Source: Koleobacter methoxysyntrophicus (GTDB lineage: Bacteria; Bacillota; Thermosediminibacteria; Koleobacterales; Koleobacteraceae). Taken from it: 64,000 nt of DNA. Of this stretch, positions 45,270 through 54,159 are shown one piece after another. The notes under the pieces are model-generated. The model saw nothing but the letters and a program-made list of their open reading frames with translations, was not told where the DNA came from and ran no database searches. The translations under genes and the position numbers were made by a program. Location of the stretch: NCBI RefSeq assembly GCF_017301615.1, contig NZ_CP059066.1, forward strand, positions 868,001 through 932,000, written 5' to 3'. Positions within the stretch are counted from its first letter, which is position 1; each line of letters opens with the position of its first letter.

Positions 45270-46271
45270 TCACAATTCGACATTAAGTTTGTTTATAACC
45301 AGCTTTATCGGATTTAGTATTGTGGAACGGTCAGAACCTGCAAAGAGCAGACCGATCGCATTGTTTTCCATGTCCAACACCAAGGACCCGCTGTCTCCCG
45401 GTTTTGCCAGGGGCTCACTGACTATCTGGTCTTTAAACACGGCCTTTTTATCCTCTCCCATAACAACCTTGACAAAGGAGTCTACAGCCCTAACTCTGCC
45501 CCTGGTTATGCCGCTGGTCCTGCCGCTCTTCTGCACTTCTACCCCGGGCTTTGCCTCCTTTATTCCTTTAACCCGGCCGAGACCCATTATTTCGGGGATT
45601 ATAACATCAGGAGAAACGGGTTTGGCCAGTGCTGCATCTACCGTATTTTCGAACGAATATTTTTCGATTTTGAATCTATAATTCGGTTTTATTAGCATTA
45701 AAAAGCCGTTTAACAGCATTTCCATGGACATGGCTATAGGGCAATATGTCGCCTGTCCTTCCAGGTTAATGGGGACAAATCTGTAAAGGTGACCTATCAC
45801 ATCATTCTGATTGCCGCCATCATAAGGGCCGGGTTGTAAAATGGGATCACCTATGCGGGCCCTGTTATCCCTTCCATTGGAAACATTAGCGAGGACGTGG
45901 TTATTAGATAAAATAAGGGGTTCTTTTGTGCTGGCATCCCTGACAACAGCCCCAAAGGTCCCTGCAGATGTCTTATAATGGCCGATGCTCATCCCCGGTT
46001 GAGCAGGCCTGTTTTTTTTGGTCCTTTCACTTAAAAACCTTATTTCACCTACTTCCAGCACATCGGTAACTGTTTCACCCAGGGTTTCAGGTATGATCTG
46101 TTTTTTATCGAGTTCCTTTTTAGGCAATTTTTTTTCTACAAAAACCATGACCGCCGGAGTATCAGTCTCTTTCCCCTGTTTTATTTTATACCCTATACCC
46201 ACTCCCACAACATTATCTTTATCCATAAGGCTGTCTTTATATTGAAGTACAACCCTTTTTATGTTCCTCAT
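45270..46271 (-). CDS. Trypsin-fold serine peptidase-like protein
   Basis: A 333-residue protein with chymotrypsin-fold signatures. LILSNNHVLAN has the catalytic His near residue 125, NTVDAALA the likely Asp near 210, and PGDSGSLVLD the Ser near 292. There is no signal peptide. The N-terminal 90 residues (GVGIGYKIKQGKETDTPAVMVFVEKK) resemble proteins of the Nal1-like or NHL-linked S1 group in Firmicutes. The catalytic triad looks intact. Substrate and location are unknown; its position among spore-envelope genes is suggestive only. Confidence 0.75.
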   Translation of the reverse strand: MRNIKRVVLQYKDSLMDKDNVVGVGIGYKIKQGKETDTPAVMVFVEKKLPKKELDKKQIIPETLGETVTDVLEVGEIRFLSERTKKNRPAQPGMSIGHYKTSAGTFGAVVRDASTKEPLILSNNHVLANVSNGRDNRARIGDPILQPGPYDGGNQNDVIGHLYRFVPINLEGQATYCPIAMSMEMLLNGFLMLIKPNYRFKIEKYSFENTVDAALAKPVSPDVIIPEIMGLGRVKGIKEAKPGVEVQKSGRTSGITRGRVRAVDSFVKVVMGEDKKAVFKDQIVSEPLAKPGDSGSLVLDMENNAIGLLFAGSDRSTILNPIKLVINKLNVEL

Positions 46272-46340
46272 AACGGAACCCCCTTTTCCTATCTTAATTT
46301 ATAATATTTAAGGGGTTCCTTATTGGTGATAGGCCAAACA

Positions 46341-46368
46341 AAAAAACCATGGTTTAATCCCATGGTTT
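46341..46368 (-). terminator. Terminator after veg
   Basis: AAACCATGG (46344-46352) and CCATGGTTT (46360-46368) form a perfect 9-bp stem. On the minus strand seven T follow. Confidence 0.92.
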
Positions 46369-46370
46369 CT

Positions 46371-46643
46371 TTAAGATACACACTTTATTTTTTTATAGCC
46401 GTTTTCTCCGTATACGGTAACCTCAACGGTTTCCGTTAAAATGTCCGTATAACTATATGAAACCCTTCTTACAGCATTGGTTTTATCATCAATTTTTACC
46501 ACAAATATATTCGGATAGGTTTTCTCCAGGATGCCTTCCCGTTCAAAGGTTTTCCGGCGGCCTCTATTTGCTTTTAATTTAACCCGTTGACCGACAAACG
46601 CCTCTACATCCTTTTTAATACGAAGCAGTTCATTTTTCCCCAT
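46371..46643 (-). CDS. veg: Veg family protein
   Basis: A 90-residue Veg protein, with LRIKKDVEAFVGQRVKLKANRGRRKTFE-type N-terminal half (residues 6-33) and ILEKTYPNIFVVKID. Veg affects biofilm matrix genes in Bacillus, and it is one of the most strongly transcribed small genes there. The GTG at 46655 is inside the ribosome-binding site AAGGTG, so the ATG at 46643 is chosen. The position beside yabG matches Bacillus. Two strong promoters precede it. Confidence 0.93.
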   Translation of the reverse strand: MGKNELLRIKKDVEAFVGQRVKLKANRGRRKTFEREGILEKTYPNIFVVKIDDKTNAVRRVSYSYTDILTETVEVTVYGENGYKKIKCVS

Positions 46644-46687
46644 TTTTCGTATCACCTTCTTTGAAAGTAAAATAACAATACATCTTT

Positions 46688-46756
46688 ATTTTAGCACAAT
46701 CATTTAACTTTGTCAATAAATATAATATTATATCAGAGCATAATAATATTTGTCAA
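46688..46756 (-). promoter_or_regulatory. Tandem strong promoters of veg
   Basis: Two minus-strand promoters: TTGACA (46751-46756), 18 bp, TATAAT (46727-46732); and TTGACA (46711-46716), 17 bp, TAAAAT (46688-46693). Both -35 boxes are perfect. This parallels the very strong veg promoter of Bacillus. Confidence 0.85.
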
Positions 46757-46809
46757 TCTTACATCTAAAGAAAAACAAAAAAAATTCGGGGTTACAGCCT
46801 GCCCCGTTT

Positions 46810-48237
46810 TTATATTTTATAATATTTCATTATACCGCTTAAAATCCCTCTGGCAGCCTTTCGCAAAAATTCCTCATCCCTTAGAAGCTGTTCCTCTTCG
46901 GGATTCGTTATAAATACTACTTCCACAAGTGCAGACGGCATATTTGTCTCCCTGAGGACATAGAAATTAGCCTGTTTAACGCCGCGATCTTTCCTCTTCA
47001 GGGTTTTGACAAGGGATTCCTGAATAAATGCAGCCAGTTTTTTACCTTTCAGGTCCCCCGGGTAATAAAAGGTTTCTGTTCCCGATACATTTCTATCCTT
47101 AAAAGCATTCTGGTGGACACTTATAAAAAGGTCCGAACCGGCTTCATTGGCAATTCTGACCCTTTCAGCCAATGGTACATATACATTCCCCGACCTGGTT
47201 TTTTTTACATTTGCCTCTTCTGTTTTTAGAATTTGTTCTAAATATTCACATATTTTAAGATTGATGTCTTCTTCCCTCAATCCTGTCGGCCCAACGGCAG
47301 AACCGCCTCCCCCATGGCCCGGATCGATAGTTATAACCTTGCCCCTAAGGGGTTTCTCAAAGGAGTGTTTGTTCATCTTCTCTATTTCTACCCCTGTATA
47401 ATAAAAGGTCAAAATATCGTTAATATTTTTTCCCTGCTTCGCCATGCCGTCAGCCCCGTACTGACATAGACCTACACCATGGCCATATCCCATTATTTGA
47501 AAGGTGAGCTGTTTTACACTCCACCAGAAGCGGGTTGAAGGGAATTTGAGGAGTTCCCGCAGTTTTTCGCCATCAAAGCTCTGGGTGCCTATCATAATCT
47601 TTTTGATCCTGCGGCCTGCCGTCCTTTCAATTTGTTCTATTAACCCGGATATAAATACATCATTCTCATGCAAATCATCTTCAGACAGATCTATTCCCAG
47701 CTTCTCCTGCAAATCCCGGAGACAAAGGGTTTTTTCCGTTTTGTAAAAAGGGGAATGTTTGCAGTAATCACATTCAACCTTTCTTAGATATGAAACCCTG
47801 TTACCCCAGACGTTTTCGGAATCTTCCGTAGAACCTCCACATGTAGAATGATACACAGCATCAATGGGGTTGCCGTTATATGTCAGTATAAGACCCTGTG
47901 TTCCGGTAACTGCTTTATTTATCTTTTCCCAGTTGGATTCAAACTCATCACCCCACAGTTCCTTCAACTCCTCTGCTGATACCCATCCCTGACAGCATTC
48001 CCTATCTGTACAAATATCGGCCTCCGGGTTGGTTTTGCACCCAAATCCCCCCAGATTCCTTATTCTCTTGATTGCAAAGGTTCTGGAAGCAATTGCCTGT
48101 GCTCTCATGGCCACTTCATGGAATGAAATAGGTATCTCAGCAGCCAGGACGCCTTTTACATATTCCTCCAGTTCCATAATTGCCAGCTGGCCGGTATTAT
48201 TTATATAAACCTTTAGCAGTATGGTACTTTTGTTCAT
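46810..48237 (-). CDS. SpoIID-domain / N-acetylmuramoyl-L-alanine amidase fusion
   Basis: A 475-residue two-enzyme fusion. Residues about 1-285 are a SpoIID/LytB domain (YVKGVLAAEIPISFHEVAMRAQ, ASRTFAIKR, GHGVGLCQYGADGMA), the lytic transglycosylase fold of the engulfment machinery. Residues about 300-475 are a zinc amidase_3 domain (TIDPGHGGGGSAVGPTG, ISVHQNAF, the Glu in ALVEVVFITNPEEE). There is no signal peptide. It lies between yabG and veg and has a strong AAAGGAGG. The fusion would pair glycan-strand cleavage with stem-peptide removal, as SpoIID and SpoIIP do as separate proteins. Confidence 0.92.
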   Translation of the reverse strand: MNKSTILLKVYINNTGQLAIMELEEYVKGVLAAEIPISFHEVAMRAQAIASRTFAIKRIRNLGGFGCKTNPEADICTDRECCQGWVSAEELKELWGDEFESNWEKINKAVTGTQGLILTYNGNPIDAVYHSTCGGSTEDSENVWGNRVSYLRKVECDYCKHSPFYKTEKTLCLRDLQEKLGIDLSEDDLHENDVFISGLIEQIERTAGRRIKKIMIGTQSFDGEKLRELLKFPSTRFWWSVKQLTFQIMGYGHGVGLCQYGADGMAKQGKNINDILTFYYTGVEIEKMNKHSFEKPLRGKVITIDPGHGGGGSAVGPTGLREEDINLKICEYLEQILKTEEANVKKTRSGNVYVPLAERVRIANEAGSDLFISVHQNAFKDRNVSGTETFYYPGDLKGKKLAAFIQESLVKTLKRKDRGVKQANFYVLRETNMPSALVEVVFITNPEEEQLLRDEEFLRKAARGILSGIMKYYKI

Positions 48238-48268
48238 AATAACAGAACCTCCTTTAGGGGCTCACTCA

Positions 48269-49132
48269 TTACTCATAGGGAGAACTGGGAAGACCTTCTC
48301 GCAATTTGCCCCTTGTATTAAAGCCTCCGATCCCCTTTATTCCTGTTATTGTAGAACCGATCACATCCTGAATCGATACGAAATTATCAATAGGGCTAAA
48401 AGCAATCTTTTCAGTGATAAATACGGGATCCAGGCAGTGAATAAGCACTCTATGGGGAGAACTCGCAAAATTGGCCCCTGCTCTTAAAAGCTCTTCATAA
48501 TATGATTGACACGCTCCGGCAAATATTACAAGTTCATCAAGGGAGGGTTCATATTTCCTTGCTCTTTTAACCGCTTCCACAAAATACCTTGAATTTCTGT
48601 AACAGCTTATTTCGGTGAAATTTTTTGACCTGTTAAGCATACCATCGTGACCGGTCAAAACCAGAATATCGGGAGAATATTCGACCAGGAACATATAAAC
48701 CCTTTTGGGTTGAAGTTTTTCGGGAATATGTTCCCCGATCACATCCATACCCAGGCGTTTGTATGTACTTAAACATACCTCCAGGTATTCTTCATCTCCA
48801 TCTATGTGAAGGACCCTTCCCGGTTTATCAAAAAAACCGTTGTTATTATTTTTTTCTTCTTTTTGATGACCCCTTTTTTCCATTTCTAATTTTCTCCTAT
48901 ACATTATCCGTATAAGGCATTCATTGCTTTTTTTAATAAAATCCTTTTTGTATTCCCTCAGTTCCTGTTGGCTCACCTTTTTCAGGTCATCGAGGGGCGC
49001 ATCTGCCAGTATCCTTAATTCCAGCCCTTTTAGAACTGCTTTAGTCTGCTCACCTTCCTGTATTATATCTACAATTTTAAAGAATATATCACAGTTGTAA
49101 GATTTACGGCTTACGATATCCCCGATATCCAT
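48269..49132 (-). CDS. yabG: Sporulation-specific protease YabG
   Basis: A 287-residue YabG. MDIGDIVSRKSYNCDIFFK at the start, VLHIDGDEEYLEVCLSTYK about residue 108, VLTGHDGM, CQSYYEELLRAGANFASSP, and the C-terminal DVIGSTITGIKGIGGFNTRGK are family features. It is a cysteine-type protease that trims coat proteins and, in Clostridioides, SleC and CspBA-type germination proteins. It follows the ksgA region as in Bacillus. Confidence 0.96.
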   Translation of the reverse strand: MDIGDIVSRKSYNCDIFFKIVDIIQEGEQTKAVLKGLELRILADAPLDDLKKVSQQELREYKKDFIKKSNECLIRIMYRRKLEMEKRGHQKEEKNNNNGFFDKPGRVLHIDGDEEYLEVCLSTYKRLGMDVIGEHIPEKLQPKRVYMFLVEYSPDILVLTGHDGMLNRSKNFTEISCYRNSRYFVEAVKRARKYEPSLDELVIFAGACQSYYEELLRAGANFASSPHRVLIHCLDPVFITEKIAFSPIDNFVSIQDVIGSTITGIKGIGGFNTRGKLREGLPSSPYE

Positions 49133-49312
49133 TAAGACCCCTCCCCATAGAACTTTACCCCTTAAATTTAATCTTAATACTAGGATATGTTGCGGATACG
49201 GGAGGTGTGCATTTGGAACCCAATTTATCTCATCCCTATATAATAATATTAAGATTGTATGCCGCTGCCCTTGAATTTCCGCCGCTTTATCAGCTGTTTA
49301 TCGCCGTCCGGC

Positions 49313-49414
49313 AGCTCTCCGCCGTCACAGGCTTTAAAGCCCTAAACAAGCGCTCATGTGTTTGCATTAATTCAACTAGACTTACCGTATCCTGAGTAAA
49401 TATATAGTCAATTT
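49313..49414 (+). repeat. Dispersed intergenic element, copy A (upstream of a glycosyltransferase)
   Basis: Plus-strand block AGCTCTCCGCCGTCACAGGC, GGCTTTAAAGCC, CAAGCGC-TCAT-GTGTTTG, TTCAAC, CCGTATCCTGAG and TATATAGTCA. It aligns closely with the minus-strand block at 42397-42501 and more loosely with 35211-35316. It ends about 30 bp before the glycosyltransferase start. A 62-codon frame overlaps it but is not conserved in the other copies. The rest of 49133-49445 shows nothing else. Confidence 0.8.
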
Positions 49415-49445
49415 GGGAAATTTGATCCCGAAAGGGGGAAATTTG

Positions 49446-50240
49446 ATGATTACTGCGGTAATACCGGCCCAGAATGAAGAAAAAAGGATCGGCTTCGTAA
49501 TAAGGAGTGCTTTAGAAGCAGAAATTGACCGGATTTTTGTCATAATAAACGGTTCCCGGGATAGGACCTATGATGAGGTAGAATCATTAGGCGATAGCAG
49601 GATAAAGAGTTATGTATTTCGGGAAAGCCTCGGAATAGATGTGCCCAGGGCTATAGGGGCCTTTGAATCTTACAGGATTGGTGCTAACACCGTCGTATTT
49701 GTCGATGGTGACATGATAGGGAACATCACCCCCATTTTAAGAAACCTGATATATTCCATTGAGGTGCTGGGCAGCGACCTTGCTCTCACCAACTGTTACC
49801 CTAAAATTCCCAGCAGTTACGGGCTGAGCACCTATATACTTAATTTCAGATATATGCTTAATGAAACCCTGGGAATATACAGCCAGGTAGGTGTTTCCAG
49901 CCCTTCTCACGGCCCTCATGCAGTATCCCGCCGTCTTCTAGAAACCATTCCCTTTAGGGAAATGGCCGTTCCCCCCGTTGTGCTGGCTCTTGCAGTGAAA
50001 TCAAACTTAAAAATCCATGTTTCCTCAACGATCCCCCACTATAAACTGGGCTCAAAAACCAAAAATCCAAAACACGCTGAAAAAATAGCAGAAACGATAA
50101 TCGGTGACTGTCTGGAGGCTATATGTGTTTATTTGGGGAAGGAAAGACACAGGTTCTTTGAAGGGCATGAATATATAGGCTATCACGATGAACGCAGATG
50201 GGATATCCTTGAAGAATATATAAAGGAAAGCAGTGTATAA
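49446..50240 (+). CDS. Family 2-like glycosyltransferase
   Basis: A 264-residue GT-A-fold protein. AVIPAQNEEKRIGFVIRSAL is the nucleotide-sugar N-terminal strand, FVIINGSRDRT and VVFVDGDMIGN (metal-binding DxD near residue 90) follow. No membrane segments are present. The ATG at 49446 is eight bases after AAAGGGGG and gives the canonical family start. It is one of few plus-strand genes in this half and is convergent with the ger operon. The acceptor is unknown; a spore or cell-wall glycan is possible from context. Confidence 0.82.
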   Translation: MITAVIPAQNEEKRIGFVIRSALEAEIDRIFVIINGSRDRTYDEVESLGDSRIKSYVFRESLGIDVPRAIGAFESYRIGANTVVFVDGDMIGNITPILRNLIYSIEVLGSDLALTNCYPKIPSSYGLSTYILNFRYMLNETLGIYSQVGVSSPSHGPHAVSRRLLETIPFREMAVPPVVLALAVKSNLKIHVSSTIPHYKLGSKTKNPKHAEKIAETIIGDCLEAICVYLGKERHRFFEGHEYIGYHDERRWDILEEYIKESSV

Positions 50241-50245
50241 AATCA

Positions 50246-50277
50246 AAAAAGCTGCTCCTAAAAAGGGGCAGCTTTTT
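50246..50277. terminator. Bidirectional terminator between glycosyltransferase and gerC
   Basis: AAAAAGCTGCTCC (50246-50258) pairs with GGGGCAGCTTTTT (50265-50277), with T-runs on both strands between convergent genes. Confidence 0.92.
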
Positions 50278-50279
50278 GA

Positions 50280-51407
50280 TTATTCATGAAAGCCTAAGCG
50301 GTTCAGATTAATGCTCACATTCACGTTTATTTTAGTTTTCGGAAATGTAGTATCCCAATCGACCGATTTCATATATTCAGGGTAATGAGCTGCCAGGAAC
50401 CTTCCGATTTCTAAGGTGTCACTGCCGAATTCCTCCTGCTGTTTTCTAATTACCCTTGTGACCAGTCTTTGAATGTCCCGGCTGATTATCCCTTCTATTT
50501 CCTTAATTTTTTTTTCGGAAAAAACCTTACCGGGTAAATTGGACTCTCTTAGATAACTGGTCTTTATTTTATAGGAAAGTTCTATCTCCGGTATTTCCCC
50601 GAGATGATTCACTTTTATTTCCCTCTGTCCTCCCCGTATATTGACTGTTATTTTTTCTCCTTCACCGCCACCGCTTTTTTCAATAGTATAATTCGATTCG
50701 GTAATTCTACCGCTGGCAATCATAAATCCAAAAGTCTCATTCATATTGTACTTGCCCACCATCTTGTCATCTTTGAAAACGGCAAGCCCGATTATCCCGA
50801 TTAGCTTTTCCCCTTCCAAAGGTGCGATTAACGGCATAAAACCATGGGAGTATTTATTATATAAAAGACGCATAAAATCCTCAAACCTCAGCTTAGGCAC
50901 AGCCGTATACTCCTCATTAACCGTTAAGACCTTTTCTATATGAGCAGAAACCCTGGGGTTTTCTGTAGGGACAATGCCGAAAATGTCTTCTGCTTTACCG
51001 TCAGCCACAACTATAAAGGCTAAACTATTGAAGTCCGGATTTCGGTCAAGGTCATCGAGTATTGAACGGACGCCCTTTCGGGCCATCTCTTCGCCGAACA
51101 CCAAAACTTTCACATGGCCGAGTACCAGAAGGCCGGTAACCTTTTTCTGCATCCTCTGGAGCCCATTAATAAGGGTGAACCCTTCCCTTTTTATAACTTG
51201 AGAGTCTTCTTTAGACTCCCGTTCAAATGTTGGAATGTCGGCAATTAATCTTATCATGCCTTCACTATGCTCTAACATATCAACCCCCAAGCCGAACACT
51301 ATATTCAGGTTTTCCAGAGGTCTTTGATCCCAGCAGCCTGTAACCGCAGGCAGGAGTAGGGTCAGCAGGGATATGAGAAAACAGTTTAAAATTCTAGCTC
51401 CTTTCAT
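50280..51407 (-). CDS. gerC: Ger(x)C family germination lipoprotein
   Basis: A 375-residue GerC-type protein. A signal peptide with lipobox (LLLPAVTGC, Cys near residue 25) is followed by WDQRPLENLNIVFGLGVD, the family hallmark, and an internal TYxRE-rich region. It is the lipoprotein subunit of a GerA-type nutrient germinant receptor in the inner spore membrane. Its start overlaps the end of gerB, so gerA-gerB-gerC are one operon. Confidence 0.93.
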   Translation of the reverse strand: MKGARILNCFLISLLTLLLPAVTGCWDQRPLENLNIVFGLGVDMLEHSEGMIRLIADIPTFERESKEDSQVIKREGFTLINGLQRMQKKVTGLLVLGHVKVLVFGEEMARKGVRSILDDLDRNPDFNSLAFIVVADGKAEDIFGIVPTENPRVSAHIEKVLTVNEEYTAVPKLRFEDFMRLLYNKYSHGFMPLIAPLEGEKLIGIIGLAVFKDDKMVGKYNMNETFGFMIASGRITESNYTIEKSGGGEGEKITVNIRGGQREIKVNHLGEIPEIELSYKIKTSYLRESNLPGKVFSEKKIKEIEGIISRDIQRLVTRVIRKQQEEFGSDTLEIGRFLAAHYPEYMKSVDWDTTFPKTKINVNVSINLNRLGFHE

Positions 51408-52494
51408 TCCCTTTCACCAACCCCTTTACTAATGAGACTTGATAAAGAAACACCGGGATAATAAACATAGTACCGACGGCCATATAACCCACAATGTCCG
51501 CATATTTATAGGTCTGGACCACATTCCGGGGAATCAGGGCAGCTATAAATACAGCCAGTGCGACTACAGGTAATGCGTATTTATGGTGTTTTAACCTGAA
51601 AAGATGGCTGAAGCCGTAAAGGGAAACCATCATGGTCCCCGCAACAGTAATAAATATTGTCTGCATCCAGATTATGAGATAGAGCTGGTCGATCCTTTCA
51701 AAAAACGGAATACGAAATGTCTTGAGATAACCAATTATCGGCCAGAATATGCTGGTAGCCCTCCCAATGCCAAAAAAACCTACAATAAATACACAGGAAA
51801 TAATATATACGGCAGTTACATAATGAATCACATACCACATTATCTTCATGTCATACTTTTTGTCTTTCAAAAAGGGATAGAAAACAAGGATGAATTCAAA
51901 ACCGAAAAAGGAGTAAAATGATGCAGCCGTGGCTTTCAATATATTTTCTATCCCCGCCGCACCTACCGGCAGAAAATTTTCTGTATTGAAATTCTGTATA
52001 TTAGCAAAATATATTACAATTGCCGGGAATATTATTATAGTAACAATTTCCGAATAGCGGCCAAGGACTGTTATATCCCCTCTGAGGAGATAGGTTACTA
52101 CTAATAAAATTAGCAGAATTACAACTGTCTGCGGTGTTCTGATAAGGCCCACAGAGGCTATGATATCGCTGTATATCCTTGTAACCACAGCTGAACCCGC
52201 TATCCCAAACAGAGTATAATAAATAGCTATAACCGCCCCAAAAAACCTCCCCAGAAGGGTTTCGCTCATCTCAAAGACATTGCTGTCCGGGAATTTCCTG
52301 CACAGAAGGACGCTTATGGTACCCCCAATTAAAACCAGCCCCCCTCCTACCAGCAGTGAAATCCAGAGGTCATGGCCGGCAGTCTGGCCCAAATCTTTGG
52401 GGAGGCTCAGAATTCCCGTGCCGATCATAACCCCTGTAAGCAGGCTGAACATCTGGAAATTGGTTAAGGTCTTGTGTTTAGGTATCGTCCTCAT
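51394..52494 (-). CDS. gerB: GerB family germination permease
   Basis: A 366-residue membrane protein with about ten helices of the GerAB/APC-type germinant-binding family. TLTNFQMFSLLTGVMIGTGILSLP at the N terminus (residues 9-32) is typical. It forms the ligand-binding subunit of a germinant receptor. It overlaps the 3' end of gerA by 17 bp and gerC by 14 bp. Confidence 0.93.
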   Translation of the reverse strand: MRTIPKHKTLTNFQMFSLLTGVMIGTGILSLPKDLGQTAGHDLWISLLVGGGLVLIGGTISVLLCRKFPDSNVFEMSETLLGRFFGAVIAIYYTLFGIAGSAVVTRIYSDIIASVGLIRTPQTVVILLILLVVTYLLRGDITVLGRYSEIVTIIIFPAIVIYFANIQNFNTENFLPVGAAGIENILKATAASFYSFFGFEFILVFYPFLKDKKYDMKIMWYVIHYVTAVYIISCVFIVGFFGIGRATSIFWPIIGYLKTFRIPFFERIDQLYLIIWMQTIFITVAGTMMVSLYGFSHLFRLKHHKYALPVVALAVFIAALIPRNVVQTYKYADIVGYMAVGTMFIIPVFLYQVSLVKGLVKGNERS

Positions 52495-54064
52495 CTTTGC
52501 GCTGTTCCTCCATCGGCCTCATTCTTTCAACATTTTCACTCTGTAAAGAAAAGGGATATTTTTTCATAAGGAAAATGGGAACCCTAACGATAAAATCCTT
52601 CATGTCAGAAATATTAAATGGCGCTATGGGAGTTAAATAGGGGATACCGAAGGATTCCAGATAACAGAGGTGGATAAAGATCACCGCCCAGGCGATCGAA
52701 ATCCCGTACCCTCACAAATAACCCGCGAGGATTATTATCGGAAACCGCATAATCCTGGAACTCAGTGAAGCATTATAATTAGGGACCGTAAAAGACCCGA
52801 GAATAGTAATGGCCAGCACGATAACCAGGATTGGGCTTACCAGATTGGCCTTAACCGCGGCATCCCCTATTACAAGGGCCCCTACTATTCCTATAGTCTG
52901 ACCTATAGTTCCGGGCAGGCGAATACTGGCTTCCCTTAAAATCTCAACTGTCGCTTCCATAAGCAGCGTTTCCGTAAGTGGTGAAAACGGCAGCCCCGCA
53001 CGGGATTGGGCTATCGGTATAAGGAGTTTTGATGGAATCATCTCATAATGGAACGTGGTAACGGCTACATAAATACCGGGCAGGGTTGTGGCAACAAAAA
53101 AACCAATGATTCGGAATATGCGGGTAAGGCTTGCAAAAATCGGCCGGTTATAATAATCATCAGGGGATTGGAAAAACTGGGCAAAAATGCTAGGAACCAG
53201 AAGGGCAAAAGGAGCCCCTTCGGCGAATACGGCGATGCGCCCTTCCAGGATGTTTGCAACAGTTCTATCGGTTCTTTCCGTATACATAATCTGGGGGAAC
53301 GGAGACATAGGGCTCTCTTCAAAGAATTCTTCGAGATAGGAAACATTGAGAATCCCGTCGGTTTTTATTGACGAAAGCCGTTTGCGCAGGATTTCCAGGA
53401 CTCCTTTATTAACAAGGGATTCCAGGTACATAATAACCACTTCTGTTTTGGTCTTTTCTCCGATAATAAAGGTTTCTGTTTTAAGATCGGTCGATTTTAT
53501 TATCCTGCGGATAAGGGCCGTATTAGTTCTAAGGGTTTCTACAAAGCCCTGCCTGGGACCGCGGAGCACCCTTTCATTTTCAGGTTCCTGTAAACTGCGG
53601 CTTTTCCACCCCTTTGTATTAAAAACAAAGGATACCGCCATTCCGTCTACAAAAAATCCTGTTTCTCCAGAAAGGATTTTGTTGACTGCCGCATCTAAAT
53701 TCCGTTCTTCAGTCATTTCTGTCACTGCAACGATATTCTCCAGGGAATCAAGGGTTAGTTTCCCGTAAGTGAGGTCTTGTTCTTTCAGCAGTGGGTTAAG
53801 GATATCCTGGTTTAAGATACGGCGGTCCGAAAGCCCGTCTATATAAACCAGCAGCCCTTTCAACTGCCGGTTTTTGCCGAAACGGAAGGGTCTAAAAACT
53901 ATATCACAAAAACCGCTGAAACTCTGCCGGAGGAATGCCTCGTTTTCCTTAATATCGGCAGAAACGGGTTTTTCAGCAGCAGAACTCTGGGATTTTAGGC
54001 CCTCTGATAAGGGTCTTAAAAATATGCGGTTTTTGATAAGCCGGATCAATTTCCTAAAACGCAT
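52478..54064 (-). pseudogene. gerA: GerA family germination protein interrupted by an in-frame TGA
   Basis: The frame encodes a GerA-type protein of about 528 residues: soluble N-terminal part (DIVFRPFRFGKNRQLKGLLVYIDG), then membrane helices (GIVGALVIGDAAVKANLVSP, FPIIILAGYL). A TGA at 52712-52714 (codon 451) stops it, yet the same frame continues for 77 codons with the conserved C terminus GYGISIAWA-VIFIHLCYLESFGIPYLTPIAPF. One base change (GGA to TGA) explains the break. The ATG at 54064 is preferred over 54091. A truncated protein would lose the last helix and tail. Readthrough as selenocysteine is considered in the findings but is unlikely. Confidence 0.85.
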
Positions 54065-54159
54065 AGGTTCACCATCTATCGTGAAAAGCATTATTTAAAT
54101 TTAGTATTTATCCAAATTAAATTTTAATTCAAGAAAAACAGCAGGAATATAAAAATAAT

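Noticed and set aside
49207-49395. 62-codon frame with GGAGGTG ahead of it
   Set aside because: It overlaps repeat copy A; the matching DNA in copies B and C does not keep the frame, so the conservation is not at protein level.
52478-52684. 68-codon frame as a separate small gene
   Set aside because: It is the C terminus of GerA in the same frame, downstream of the TGA at 52712-52714.
52679-52714. gerA TGA as a genuine selenocysteine codon
   Set aside because: The hairpin fits SECIS rules loosely, but no GerA selenoprotein is known to me and the site is a membrane-helix position; kept only as an alternative to be tested.
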